Assembly: GCF_028583425.1 (NCBI RefSeq)
Contig: NC_072801.1
Span: 22,712,001-22,776,000 of the forward strand
DNA length: 64,000 bases
Reading direction: 5' to 3'
From: Eublepharis macularius
Lineage: Eukaryota; Chordata; Lepidosauria; Squamata; Eublepharidae
Shown: in pieces, positions 42,086 to 53,275 of the stretch
Numbering within the stretch: the first letter of the stretch is position 1
Layout: every line of letters begins with the position of its first letter
Notes under the pieces: model-generated
What the model saw: only the letters and a program-made list of their open reading frames with translations
What the model was told of the DNA's origin: nothing
The model's database searches: none
Translations under genes and position numbers: made by a program

Positions 42086-42962
42086 GCCTCAGTTGTTGCA
42101 ATAGTAGCAAAGCAACACTGTTGCTCCTTTTCTCTTTCCTAACCCTTTGGTGGCTAATGATTAAATGTGAGCTAAAAAAATCTTCCTTTTGAAAAGTTGT
42201 CGGCCTCCCCTCACCCCATCACTCAGCCAGGTTATAGTAATTCATGATGATTCTGGTACTCCTTACCTAGAGAACTTCTCACTCTTAAGTAACAGGCCAG
42301 GGCAGCCAGTTCCTTTACACAGAGGTTTAGAGAGTGTATGTTGCCTGTTTCAATTTCTATCATGGAGACTCATAGAGAATTGAAGGGGACTGCCGGAGGA
42401 GAATTTCTCCCCAATCCCTCTCTCCTGCATAGGCTGCTGCAAGCAATTAGGGTCCCATCAGTCCATTTTCCTCATCTCCCTGTGTCTTCCCCTTCAGTGG
42501 ATGCTTAGCTTCCCTCAACATCGAGTATATACTCAGGCAGGCCAGGTATCCCACCTACAGGTCTCCTGCAGCTTCCCCCTGTTCCTTGCCAGAGGGAGAA
42601 AAATTGGGGGGGGGGGAGTTGGAGTATGACATCACTTCTGGCAAAAAAAGGAAGCAATGTCATAACGTTAGGGGTGATGCTCTAGGATTTGCCCCAAACT
42701 CTGTGGTTGAATCAGTTTGGGGTGAATCCTAGAGGATTTCCCCCATCATAATTTCAGTTCCAGTTTTTACTGAAAATGACATGGTGTGCCAGTGCAATAT
42801 CGACATTCCTATTTTGCCTTCTGATTCCTCCCAAGGAATTGCCACCAGTGTCTGGTGACCCTATACTCAGTCCTCATCAAACCATTGAGGAGTAGGTTCC
42901 TTCCTCCTTCTTTCCTTCTCAAGTCATGACAATCGATATTAAAAGTGTTTGTATTATTATGG
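42086..42962. other. FAM20C intron 1 sequence with a MITE-like fragment
   Basis: 42560-42870 has GACATCACTTCTGGC and TGTCTGGTGACCCTATAC, traces of the TGACATCACTTCC-bearing MITE group. Otherwise nothing recognised. Confidence 0.35.
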
Positions 42963-43172
42963 GCCATGACCTGAATAGCTCAGGTGAGCCTGATCTTGTC
43001 AGATGTCAGAAGCTAAGCAGGGTCCGCCTTGGTTAGTAATTGGATGGGAGACCTCCAATGAAGACCAGGGTTGCAGAGCCAGGCAATGACAAACCACCTT
43101 TGTTAGTCTCCTGCGATGAAAACTCCACCAGTGGTCGCTACAAGTCAGCTATAACTTGACAGCACTTTCCAC
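42963..43172 (+). mobile_element. 5S-rRNA-derived SINE, nearly complete
   Basis: TGAATAGCTCAGGTGAGCCT, GATCTTGTCAGATGTCAGAA, GCTAAGCAGGGTCCGCC and AATTGGATGGGAGACCTCCA. Ends CAGCTATAACTTGACAGCAC. Confidence 0.88.
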
Positions 43173-44942
43173 CTCCATAGTATTATGGACAGCTGTTTCC
43201 ATCAGGGTTGGTTTCTCAGCTGGGATTTCATTGGGTTATCCCATTGTCTTTTTATATAGCAGCTTCAAATGTTTTGGGTTTTTTTTAAACCACCTTGGAG
43301 ACAGTCCATTGTAAGACAGGACATCAAGATCAGGATAAAATAAATAACTTGCAGAGAAGGAAAGGCAGACTGTAGTCTTCTAAAGTCAAGATGTTGAATA
43401 CCGTAACAAAAAGTTCAGAAGACTGAGAACCAGTCATGTGTGGGGGGATTGGTATAATCTTACCTGGGAGTTGGGGGCCCAACCATCATTTCTCTGGGAC
43501 CAGTGCGACCTTATAAAAGTTTATTCCCAGGGTTTATTCTAAGTTTTTTCCCTACAACGCAAGAGGCCAGGCTCCATCCACATGGAATTTCTCAACTCAG
43601 GGTTGGGAGCCCTATCTACCACCCCTGCCACTGAACTTTCAGTAACTGAAAGAGGAAATTGAACTTGAACAGAGAAAGACAAATAGGATGGGAAAATAAT
43701 ACAGAGAGAAGGAAGAGGCGGGAATGTTGGGAAAGTAGGACAGGGAACAAAGAGAGAGCAATACAAATAGATGTGTCTTGACAAAATGAGGAGGGAGATC
43801 AATTTTGGACAGGAGCCTCTCCTCTTCCTAAACTATAGGTGGCTACTAAGCTCCCCCCCCCCCATTATAATTCTGGTGACCAGGATTTTGCCCTCTGTGG
43901 GTTCACGTATTGCAGGTTCTGTTTAATTTTTAAATGCTAAATCTGTTAAATTTTTAAATGCTGTTAAATGCTACGTTCTGGAGACAAAATTTGAAGGTCT
44001 ACTGTGGGTTTTAACTGTAAGCCACCTCAAGTAGGCCTCTGAAGAGGTGGCAGGGAAATGCAGGATGCTCTTTCCAAAATGGCTGATCCATAGCCACACC
44101 CATCTTTTTTCTTGCCAGAAGGAACACTGGCCCCACTGTCTGGAATTAGGTCCAGGGTACAAACTTAATAATAGCAATATCCGTTTGGCTGGCCTTTAGT
44201 TTGGGCTGGAGGCTTTTTTGTGACACTTGGCCTACCTACTGGGTTGAACATGCCAAGCCTTACAGTGTTCTGCCAGGCCCGGCTGAGCAGCCGTTTCTAA
44301 AAACCGGGAGTCGTGAAAAGCTGCCTCCTGAGGAAGCTGTGAGGAAAACTGGACCTTCCAGAGGTCCAGTCAGGGGATGAGAACCTTTAGGCTGACTCTC
44401 GGTCCGATGGAAGACAGAATCTATTAGGGTGAGTAGGACCAAAGGAGATGAAGAAGGAAGGCCAAGCAAGCTGCTGGAAAAGAGAGAGAGAGAACTAACA
44501 ATGAGATCCGATGCTGAATTTCTCCATTCAAAACTCTTTGGTTTCAGTGTCCTTCAGCTGGAGTCGCTTTGCATAGGTTTGCAGTATTCAATGTACGGAG
44601 AAAAAAAGTCATATCAGGGGCTGAGGAAAATGCTACGTTCTGGAGACAAAATTTGGACACATTCAAATTAAACAGGGGGGGGGGCACAAGCACGTCTTCT
44701 GAAATTAGTCCCATGGTGAAGATTGAAAGGTGGTGAAGATTGAAAGGAAACAGGATTTATGTTTGTTATCTCTCTTTTTATCTTTCCCTCATCTATTCCT
44801 TTTTTAAAAGCAGCCTTACTCCCTCTTAACTCCCACGTGTGCAGTTGCACATCAATAAAGATGATGATGATGATGATGATAACAGCAATAACAATAATAA
44901 TAACAATGGCTCAGCTCAAAATTGTTTAACATTGCACAAAAT
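43173..44942. other. FAM20C intron 1 sequence with a 28-bp direct repeat
   Basis: A 28-bp exact repeat (core ATGCTACGTTCTGGAGACAA) occurs at 43966-43993 and 44628-44655. (GAT)n and (AAT)n microsatellites lie at about 44858-44910. 43255-43350 looks like a LINE tail remnant. No exon recognised. Confidence 0.45.
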
Positions 44943-45350
44943 GTGTCAGGTTGCATGTCAAAATAAACTGCCTCCCCTGTTCCCTGATCCTATCCCTGAG
45001 TCATGAAAGAAAAGGTTCTGTTTTGTTTCTAAAATGTCAAATAGCCCTATTCAGGCCCCCTCCTGGACACCTGAGCTCAGATCAGGTATACCTGCCCTTC
45101 CTGTTTGAGCCCTGCTGGGACTGTGCCGTTGAAGAAGACAGAAATATGTCTAGTCTCAAGTTAAAATAAACCACCTCTTCCATTCCCTGATCCTATCCCT
45201 GAGTCATGAAAGTAAAATATTCTGTTCTGTTTCTAAAATATCAAATAACAGCCCTGTTCAGCGCCCCTTGCCAAATTCCTGAGCCCAGAGCAGGTGTACC
45301 TGCCTTCCCTGTTTGGACCCTGCTGGGATTGCGCCATTGAAGAAGTCAGA
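44943..45350 (+). repeat. About 203-bp tandem duplication
   Basis: Unit 1 from about 44943 and unit 2 from about 45146 share AAATAAAC, CCCTGATCCTATCCCTGAGT + CATGAAAG, TTCTAAAAT, TACCTGCC and CCCTGCTGGGA, and both end in TTGAAGAAG-CAG. The two units differ at many positions, so this is not recent. Confidence 0.75.
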
Positions 45351-45825
45351 TAAGGGAAAGCAATGGAAAGTTAATATATTAATGCAAGGCATTCTGGCTT
45401 AGTTTTCCCCTGCTGTGCTGCTAGCTTTCTATGTGCAAGACTATTTAGGGGACTGGACGTTAACTGGGAAGAATATGCAAACATTTGACAACCCCCCCTC
45501 TGTCTTCAAAAATGAGGGATTCCCAGAAGGGCTACCCCCAATGTTTCTTTGTTTGTTTAACATTACAGCTTTTCCTAGGTATGGTAATAATGATATAATT
45601 CTGTTATGAGTCTCTGTTTTGATTTTCTGGCATGTTCCATTGCTGTTCTAGAAAACGATGCCAGGCCCTCCAGTGTGCAGTCACGTTCTTTTGATTTGGT
45701 GATAGCTTTAACTGTGAGTCGCTGGGCCGCCAGCAGTGTATGACGGCGAGTCCTTCTGTGCTTTGGCGCAGCTGTTACAAATGTGCACAATGAAGAGAAA
45801 TGGAAACTTTGTTAGGAATTTATAA
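45351..45825. other. FAM20C intron 1 sequence, nothing recognised
   Basis: No feature recognised. Confidence 0.5.
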
Positions 45826-46030
45826 TATGCTCAGTGATAGTTCACGGACTTGGTATGTGGAAGGTCCCAGGTTCAGCCCTTGGCGTCTCCAGTTAGAAGG
45901 CTCTCATTTAACAGGTGCTGAGAAAGACATTTTCTTTCCTTCAGATGTTGAAGAACAGCTGCCAGGCAGAGTAGCCAGGGCTAGATTGGCCAGTGGTGTG
46001 ACTTGGTATAAAGCAGGCCTTGATCAATTT
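45826..46030 (+). mobile_element. tRNA-derived SINE, first family
   Basis: ATGCTCAGTGATAGTTCACG head, CCCAGGTTCAGCCCTTGG (B box), GTCTCCAGTTAGAAGG and a diverged 3' part ending CTTGGTATAAAGCAGGCCTT. Confidence 0.75.
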
Positions 46031-46311
46031 TCTTTTGCTCTAGGAGCCAGACCAAAAATTAAGTCCAAGACTAATTTTTCAGCCTTCGGGGTTTTGTATT
46101 TTAATTATTGCTAGCACAAAACCTTTGCAATGGAGGCTATACTATGATGAAAGTGTGGTGGCTATTGCCAAAACAGAAACCACATAATAAAATAATTTTA
46201 TGAACATTTTGGGCACCATATTGACATTTCTAGGTTCCGTAGGGTCCTGGCTTCTGGGATTTGCCAAGCCCTGATATAAAGTAGCTTCATATCTCCAAAG
46301 GTTTCAAGGGA

Positions 46312-46391
46312 GGAACTGTGGAACAGTGGTATAGCACATGCTTGGAGCGTAGCAGATCCTAGGTTTAATCCTTGTTGTCTCCACATTTAGG
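46312..46391 (+). repeat. tRNA-derived SINE head fragment
   Basis: GTGGAACAGTGGTATAGCAC, AGATCCTAGGTTTAATCCTT and GTTGTCTCC; the rest is missing. A 3' end of the same family (ATATAAAGTAGCTTCATAT) lies just upstream at 46274-46292. Confidence 0.6.
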
Positions 46392-46439
46392 TTTTTTTGC
46401 CTACATCAGCACATGTACAGGGCAAATAACAGTTTCTGA

Positions 46440-46741
46440 TAGGTCTGCCAGTTCTCCAGTGGGAGTGGGGGATTACCTACTCCCACCCTCTGCCCCCCAC
46501 CACTGCCATTCATCTGGCCGGTGGGGGGAAAGGCCTGGGGAACGTGTCTGGGAGCCAAAAAAGCTGCTGGGCCAGCACACAGTAGGTATGATCCCACCCA
46601 GTATGATGGCATCACTTCCAGAAATTATGTCATCACATCTCCTGGGATTGCACATGTACTTCACATGCGCACACAAAAATCTTATAGGTAAGCGCCAGGC
46701 CCCCCCCCCCACTGGGAGGATAAGGGAACTTGGCATCTCTA
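46440..46741 (+). mobile_element. hAT-type MITE (TAGGGTTGCCA group, TGACATCACTTCC subtype)
   Basis: Starts TAGGTCTGCCAGTTCTCC and ends AACTTGGCATCTCTA. Flanks GTTTCTGA (46432-46439) and GCTCCTGA (46742-46749) match 6/8. The body has CCCACCCTCTGCCCCCC, TTCATCTGGCCGGTGGGG, GGCATCACTTCCAGAAATTA and GGTAAGCGCCAGGCCCCC, shared with 62833-63204. Confidence 0.65.
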
Positions 46742-47045
46742 GCTCCTGAGATTGGAGAAATGGTTTCACCATGAAACTCCCAGCATACCTCTGGCTGATA
46801 GGATCTCAAGTGGATCCATAAACCACGTAATGTGTAGTCAGGTCTCCTGAGACCTGGGGAGTTACTGGTGATTACTGTACATAATACAAAGCTAGGGGCA
46901 CTTACGGCGTGTTAATGTTACATTGCCTGATTGTAGTTGTTCTCTTTCTCTTCACTGCACACGTTCTCTTTTCACACTTGCACTAGGAGTGTAAAAAGAA
47001 CTGGTTTACGTTTGCGAGTCTTTCAAGCACTCTTCCTCATACACC

Positions 47046-47247
47046 TGGGGTTGCCAGATCCAGTTTGAGAAATTCCTGGGTATTGGAGAGGGGGGCGCAG
47101 ACTAGAGAGGGCGGATTGGGGAGGGAAGGAACTTCAGGGGGATAAATGTCATAGAGTCCACCCTCCAGGGGAACAGATCTCTGTGGTGTGGAGATCAGTC
47201 ATAATTCCAGGTGAACTCCAGCCTTCATTGGGAGGTGGGCAACCCTA
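47046..47247 (+). mobile_element. hAT-type MITE (TAGGGTTGCCA family) next to exon 2
   Basis: Starts TGGGGTTGCCAGATCCAG and ends GGAGGTGGGCAACCCTA. 8-bp flanks CATACACC (47038-47045) and CATAAACC (47248-47255) differ once. Clear example for the family. Ends 230 bp before FAM20C exon 2. Confidence 0.85.
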
Positions 47248-47477
47248 CATAAACCATAAGCAAAAGTAGTGGTCACAAAGAACAAAGAAACTGGAATGGT
47301 GGCCTGAAACTTAACCATTTTTTTAAAAAAAAATACTTGCTGCTTTGACCTATATAGTGCTTTCTTGGCATCTCTCTGAGCCTGGAATTGGTCCCATCCT
47401 CTTTGCTCAAAGAGCATCGCTGGCATTTTCACGAAACCTAATATTCTGCCGTCTCTGTGCTTGTTTTCTCTTGGTAG

Positions 47478-47656
47478 GCAAAACGAAGGCAACGAGGATG
47501 AAGAATTCTTACCCACAGGAGAAGCAGCCATTGATTCCTACCCAAACTGGCTCAAATTCCACATTGGTGTCAATCGATACGAACTGTACTCCAGACACAA
47601 CCCAGCAATCGAAGCCTTGCTGCAAGACCTGGCCTCCCAGAAAATCACAAGTGTCG
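47478..47656 (+). CDS. FAM20C: FAM20C coding exon 2
   Basis: 179 bp between acceptor TTCTCTTGGTAG| and donor |GTAGGT. The first base completes Trp209 (TG|G), and the last base (G) opens an Ala codon expected from other vertebrates (ITSV|A). It encodes [20 protein letters not shown], then [20 protein letters not shown] and [19 protein letters not shown]. The [20 protein letters not shown] block is highly conserved in FAM20C and lies before the kinase core. Reading phase matches exon 1 exactly, which confirms both splice sites. The next exons (kinase domain) were not found before 64000. Confidence 0.96.
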
Positions 47657-47735
47657 GTAGGTTGATGAACATGCAGTTCCCGGTGGAGGGTTGCTCTTTT
47701 CTCCTTACTGGTGCTTGCATTTGAAGGGATATGGG

Positions 47736-47916
47736 GAGGGGCTATGGCTTAGCGGCAGAGCATCCCTTTGGCATGCCGAATGTCCCAGGCTCAATCCCTG
47801 GCACCTCCAGTTAAAAGAATCAGGTGATGTGAAAGACCTCCCCCTGAGGGCCACTGCTCATCAGAATAGACAAGACCAGCCTTGATAGGCCAAGAGCATA
47901 ATAAGGCAGATTCATG
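47736..47916 (+). mobile_element. tRNA-derived SINE, first family
   Basis: GGGCTATGGCTTAGCGGCAG, GAATGTCCCAGGCTCAATCC (B box), CCTCCAGTTAAAAG, TGATGTGAAAGACCTCCCCC and the 3' end ATAAGGCAGATTCATG. It runs directly into the next MITE. Confidence 0.82.
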
Positions 47917-48140
47917 CAGTGGAACGGAGTTCCGGCACCTCTTGAAAATGGTCACATGGCTGGTGGCCCCGCCCCCTGATCTCCAGACAGAGGGGAGTTT
48001 ATATTGCCCTCTGGGGTGCAGAGGGCAATCTAAACTCCCCTCTGTCTGGAGGTCAGGGGGCGGGGCCACCAGCCATGTGACCATTTTCTCCGAGGGCAAC
48101 CCACTGAGTTCCACCACCTCTTTTCCCAGAAAAAAAGCCC
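47917..48140. mobile_element. Hairpin hAT MITE, family A, left end lost
   Basis: Left CAGTGGAACGGAGTTCCGGC lacks the GGGCTTTTTTTC part. Right AGAAAAAAAGCCC lacks the last TG. The hairpin arms GATCTCCAGACAGAGGGGAG and CTCCCCTCTGTCTGGAGGTC are intact but the loop is shorter than in other copies. No target duplication. Confidence 0.8.
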
Positions 48141-48370
48141 AGCATATATGTATTTTACATACCTTATATTTGGGGTTTCTAAAATACTTGCTTTCAGAGC
48201 TGAAAATCTTTAAAGACAAACTACCACTGGAAGAGTGCTGGCTTGGAGAGAGCCAGTCCCAAGGGAACAGTGGCAGGAATCCAGCTGCTAAGTGCCCTGA
48301 GATAATCTTACTTTTTTTATGTGACCGTAAGCTCAAAGATTTGCCAGCGCTGCAACATAGGTGGGAAGGT

Positions 48371-48525
48371 GGGGGCCATGTTTGAGTTGAAGAGCGTCTG
48401 TTTTTGCATGCAGAAGGTCCCTGGCACCTCCAGCTGAAAAGATCAGGGAGCAAGTGAAAGACCTCCACCTGAGACCTTCCATTGATGCTACCATGTAGAG
48501 TAGACAAAACTGGCTTTGCTGAGTC
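48371..48525 (+). mobile_element. tRNA-derived SINE, decayed
   Basis: TGCATGCAGAAGGTCCCTGG, CACCTCCAGCTGAAAAGATC, GTGAAAGACCTCCACCTGAG and a diverged end. The A box and part of the B box are missing. Confidence 0.65.
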
Positions 48526-49365
48526 GTGTGTGTGTGAACTGGGGCATGAAATGATCTACCATTCCGAATGCAGCCTACTTGCCCACCTACAGCCTCTCCA
48601 AATTGTTGAGAAACTCTTATGGTGTTGCCTATACTATGTCGTGCAAAGACAGGGTTGTCAAACTTTCAGCAAACCAAAAATCGAGTTGTCGATTTTGGAA
48701 CCAATTACTATAGCTGTGTCTTAAGGGTGGGAAACCGTGATCTGCTGTGAATGAGAAGGGTAAGAAGAGCCCCGCTGGCCCATCCAAACAATCCAGTAAT
48801 TTTTGACCTATGTTTCGGGACTTTAGCTGGGATGTGCAGCCCTCCTTCCTGTGCTGCACGCCCTTATAGAGCAGCCACATTTTGCTACCCTTTGGAAAAA
48901 CTTCGTGCTAATGTGCATGTGCGGAAAGCAAGGGCCCTATCCCCTTGCCTTTGCCCCAACAAGGTCATAACTCTCGGTTCCCCTTCTTTCTAGCATGATG
49001 AGGAGCTTTGGGGTGTTGCACATGCTTTTCTCCTTCCCCATTTCATCCCCACAATGACCCTGTGAAGTAGGCTAGCCTGAGGGTGAGCGATTGGTGACAG
49101 GCCACCCAGGGATCTTCATGGCTGGAGATTTAAACGTGGGCCCCGTCAGTCATAGGGTGGCGTGATCAAGACTTTGGAGCAAATGTGGCCAAATGGCAGC
49201 AGTTAATGAAAGAGGGTGAAAGAGAGACACAAAACCCTGACTCTTATTTTTCATAGCTAATTTTTAAAAAAAGTTTTCATGTTTTAAAATGGGATATGGT
49301 AAAGGCCAATGAGCCAAGATAAGTCAAGTGCATCACACCCATTTCCTCATGAAGCCCAAACTAAA
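48526..49365. other. FAM20C intron 2 sequence with a SINE fragment
   Basis: 48998-49165 looks like a reverse second-family SINE (TTCTCCTTCCCCATTTCATC, CCCTGTGAAGTAGGCTAGCC). Nothing else recognised. Confidence 0.45.
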
Positions 49366-49373
49366 CAAGGGAC

Positions 49374-49840
49374 CAGGGCTCATTTTGGGGGAACGTGCAG
49401 GAATGCAGTTCCGTTAGTTCTCCAAAGAGGTCACAGGTCAGGTGGCCTCGCCCACCTGATTTTTGGCCATTTTTGGCCTGTTTCAGCCTGGATTTTGCCC
49501 CAAATGTCCAGGATCCGGCTTAAAACAGCCAGCATCGGGCCTCAGACAGGTGGTAGATCACTCTCCCGCTCAGCAGCGGCCCAATTCTGACCATTTGGGG
49601 CCCCTTTTTGGCCATTTTTAGCCCCTTTTTGCCATTTGGGGCCCCATTTCGGCCCTGAATGGCCAGGATTGGGTCCAAAACAGCCAGGATAGGTGATATT
49701 AGGGACTGTGGCATATGTAAATCAGTTATGCTAATGACACACTTCCGGTGATGTCAAGAGGTGTGGCATATGCTAATGAGTTGTCCTAATGAATTATGCT
49801 AATGTGTTCCTGCAGCTCTTTTTCTACGAAATGACCCCTG
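49374..49840 (+). mobile_element. hAT MITE, family B, perfect target duplication
   Basis: Starts CAGGGCTCATTTTGGGGG and ends CTACGAAATGACCCCTG. Exact flanks CAAGGGAC (49366-49373, 49841-49848). The inside has repeated GGCCATTTTTGGCC-like units and TATGCTAATGAC / TGCTAATGAG copies near the right. Confidence 0.9.
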
Positions 49841-49848
49841 CAAGGGAC

Positions 49849-50484
49849 TAACGTATTTTAAAGTGCCACACAACTTCTTCTTTCAACGGCCATAATAACT
49901 TGGATGGGCTGCAGGGGACAAACATATTACATTCTGAGGAAAACCTCTTCGTAATTCTGCTTTAGGGTATATGCATTGAGGCAAGAAGAAATTGTATCAT
50001 GAGGTAGAGTTGCCTAAGGAGTGAAACCTTTGCTTCAGCTAACCATGTTAGACAACCACGGTCCCTGATTTTCTGTGCTTGATACATTGCTGCCCCTATT
50101 CTTCCATGTTATTAGCATGTGTTATTTGGGGAGGGGGCAGCTCCACTGCAGTCTTTAGAAGATGACTCTTAGAGTGGGGAGTCGATGTATCTTGTCTCTT
50201 GGGCTAATGCGTCTAAATCGGTGCTCGTAGACGCAGGGACCAAAATGGGGTGGGCATGATTGCTCTTCTTTCCTTCCCTGCTTCAGGGTGAGGGGCCATG
50301 GGTGACCAGAGCCCCTCCTGATATAGACCGAGGCCAGTTGCCCCTGTCACCCATCAGCTAAGAATACCCCTGCAGAGATGCCATGCAGTGGCCGGCCTGC
50401 CATTAAACACTGGGTGGTCTATGAGATCTTATTTTGAAGTGTTAATGAACTGTCTTGGATGATGAGGTATATCTAGATGAACTC
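49849..50484. other. FAM20C intron 2 sequence, nothing recognised
   Basis: No feature recognised. Confidence 0.5.
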
Positions 50485-50622
50485 AAAGAACAAATCCAGA
50501 TGAGTTAGCCATGTTAGTCTGTAGTAGCATAATAGGAAGGAGTCCAGTAGCACCTTTAAGACTAACCAACTTGATTGTAGCATAAGCTTTCGAGAGCCAC
50601 AGCTCTCTTCATCAGATGCGTT
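50485..50622 (-). repeat. Reverse half of the hammerhead-like fold-back repeat
   Basis: GAGTTAGCCATGTTAGTCTG, GGAGTCCAGTAGCACCTTTA, TTGTAGCATAAGCTTTCGAG and AGCCACAGCTCTCTTCATCA + GATG. On the minus strand this is CATCTGATGAAGAGAG ... CTCTCGAAAGCTTATGCTAC. It ends exactly at the core; the second arm is absent. Confidence 0.75.
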
Positions 50623-51424
50623 TTTGGTACAAGAATCGGGGCATTGCAAATGTGTTTCTGAAGTATAGGAAGGTATGGGAGAGTGTCTCTACCTCCTTCC
50701 ATGTTAGGAAATCTAAATTCAGGTGTGTTTGTGGATTATGCATGGTTTTGTTCATTATCTGTAACTCAATTTGTTAATCACGTGGCACTACCTAAATGCT
50801 CAAACCTACAATACAACAAGGCAGTCCATTTGTTCACCTAGCCTAATATAGTGTGATTGGCAGCAGGTCACCTTTCTTAGCCCTCCTCTTTGGGGCTGAG
50901 TGTCTAAACTCAGCCAAAATTACTGTAAAGATATTCTTGGACTGTAGTGTGGCATGTGGGAGGACACAACTTTCCAACCTTAACAAAAACTACCTGCATG
51001 TAGAAAGTGAGCATGTCAGGGTGACGAGTTCAGACTAGTATTTTCCATGATATGCTGTTTTTCCTGTTTGGCAGGAGTTATGATCGGGGGGTGGGGGAGA
51101 GGAATTCCCTTTCACAACCTTAAATAATGCAATCAGTAAAAGCTTTACTGCTCAATCATATGCATAACACAAACAGTCCCTGCAGAGTTTAGCACCCTCG
51201 CCAGTATCTCTGCAAGTGCAAGATCTGCGTGGGTGGATGGTTGTAACTTCTGTCTGTTGAATCTCAGCATATGCACACTGAAGTGCAATGCAGTGCGCAA
51301 CCTGCCTTTCACATGTGGCAGCCGCCGAGGTATATTTTAAATTATGATAGAAAGCTGTTGGGCAGTTCTGGCTTTTCTTCTTATATCACGTCACCATCAT
51401 GCCCTAATCAAAGCACCATCATGC
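50623..51424. other. FAM20C intron 2 sequence, nothing recognised
   Basis: No feature recognised. Confidence 0.5.
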
Positions 51425-51634
51425 AATGGTGTTACTTCACTTCCAGGAAAAACCAGAGAGGTTCCGGTGATTCCTAGAGCAGTGTGACATCAGTTGCTGG
51501 TTTTTCCCGGAAGGAACATAACGTCATTGCACCAACAGCAATTTCCATTTTTTTTCTCCTGTTGGCTGCCAGAGCACTGGCATGCAACAGGAACTGGGGG
51601 GATCTCCTGCCCTAACAGGTGAGTGGTAACCCTA
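51425..51634 (+). repeat. Decayed TAGGGTTGCCA-group MITE, right part
   Basis: GTTACTTCACTTCCAGG, CCCGGAAGGAACATAACGTC and the end CAGGTGAGTGGTAACCCTA. The left end is not definable. Confidence 0.45.
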
Positions 51635-53068
51635 GAGATCATGGATTTGCATATCTGTCCTATCCATCTTAAACACATGCATTTCCAAAGCCCTTTCAGG
51701 TCAGTACAGAGCTGGGATAAATTAATGAGCAGCAGAGAATGGAGGATTTATGGGGCGTGCAGGGAGAGAGATGCCAAACCTTTCTGCAGTGAAATGCCTT
51801 GGGGTTTCATCCTGACAACCTCTGCCATGAGGACTGGAAATGGCATCCTTTCACAACTTGGGCTTGTTACTAATGACCTGCCCCAGATTCTTGGAGGGTG
51901 CTGATCTCAAAGTGTCTCTTTTAGCATGCAGGCTGAAAGAAAATAGCTTTCTCCTGGTCCTATTTGATGCCTCTGATCTTCCCTTGGTTCAGACCTGCAG
52001 ATAACAAGAATCATTTGCAGCCAGCTAAATGAGTTCCAGTGTGATTTGTTTTGGTCACCTTGCCTTAGCAAGATGTCATTTCCAACATCTTCCTTTCCCG
52101 TCTCCAACTCAGCGACCAGTGCAGAAAGAAGCACTTCATTCCCATTGCGCACCCAAATGGGTGAAGGAAATGGCACTCTTGCCATTTTGCAAGCCTGCTG
52201 GAAAAACATGTTTGCAACGGAGGGGAAAACGGGAGCAGGTCATGGTGAATGCTGTGTTGAAGGTGGGTGGAATGAAGATATCATGCCAGAAGAAAAGGAT
52301 TATTACAAGATGTGCAAATTAAGCAGCATTGTTTATTTTGCATACATTTTGCATTTTTTACTGCCTTGCATAATTTATTCTGGTTTTGTTAGGTATTAGG
52401 AAGAAGCAGGGAGGCCCACAATAAATGAAGCCCTTTTCCATTCCAAATAGCTTGAAATTGAATTTCACCACCTCTCTAACTTCTGAAGTTTCAGTAGGTG
52501 TTGCCCTCAGCTTTCAAGCTTGTCTCTGCAACCACAAGGACCAGAACAGTGGTTTTTAAAATTGAGATTGTCTGCTTGCTACCATGCTTTTTCCTATTCT
52601 TACACTCGTTTGGAGGTACAACACACATTGACAAACAGGGCTGGCATCAGGGGGTCGGCATGTTGGGTAGTTGCTTAGGCCTGAGAACTTCAGAGCCAAC
52701 CCTTACCTACCGTGACACAGCTGCTCCTGATTCCCTCTTGCGCTATGTGACAGTGGCAAGATTGTACCTGTGCTCTTCTCCAGAGTCATCCAGGTTATCA
52801 AGCAGGTGATGTCAGCTAGGAGGAGCAGCCACCTCCTGCTTGCCTTCTCCATCTCTCTGTCTGCGGCAATAGCAGCTACCATTCTTTGCAGCCATCACTG
52901 TTCATTTGCTGGGCAAGCGAGCGCCCATGAGGGCAGCAACAGCCATCACTGCCTACTTTCTGCCTCAGACTTGGTCTAGACAATACAGCATGCCATATTC
53001 CTGGGTGATTATGTGCTGTACTGGGCAAGAGTGCTTGCCAAAATGTTGATAGTTGCACTGTGTGGTAG
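51635..53068. other. FAM20C intron 2 sequence, nothing firm
   Basis: CAGGGCTGGCATCAGGGGG at about 52638 might be a diverged hAT-like end. The ORFs of about 100 codons at 52029-52399 and 51907-52209 overlap one another on both strands and show no domain. Confidence 0.4.
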
Positions 53069-53275
53069 CAGGGCCGGATCTAGGGATCCTGGTGCCCGGG
53101 ACAACCCAAGTCTGGTTGCCCTCGTGTGCGCACACCGCGCACACACGCTCCCGAGCGCTGCATGATGACATCATGAAGTGACGTTATCACACAGGGGCAG
53201 GCGTGCTGCCAGTGAAGCAGCAGCAGCGCCAGCGGCTGGGAGGCCGCCCGCGCCACTCGCCTGCCCATCTGTAAT
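53069..53275 (+). repeat. hAT-like MITE fragment
   Basis: Starts CAGGGCCGGATCTAGGGATC and continues GGTGCCCGGGACAACCC, GCATGATGACATCATGAAGT and a CpG-rich part. The start resembles hAT ends. The right end is unclear. Confidence 0.45.

Larger units (their letters stand above)
35905..47477 (+). other. FAM20C: FAM20C intron 1
   Basis: 11,573 bp from GTGAGT to TTCTCTTGGTAG, phase 2. Its first part holds a degenerate tandem repeat (36045-37600), followed by SINEs, MITEs and a fold-back element. No further exon was recognised in it. Confidence 0.9.

Noticed and set aside
47791-48507. Minus-strand ORF of 238 codons
   Set aside because: It reads through a SINE, a hairpin MITE and intron sequence; no coding signal.
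52029-52399. Overlapping ORFs of about 100 codons in FAM20C intron 2, considered as a nested gene or exon
   Set aside because: No conserved domain, no good splice or start context, and ORFs of this size occur by chance.
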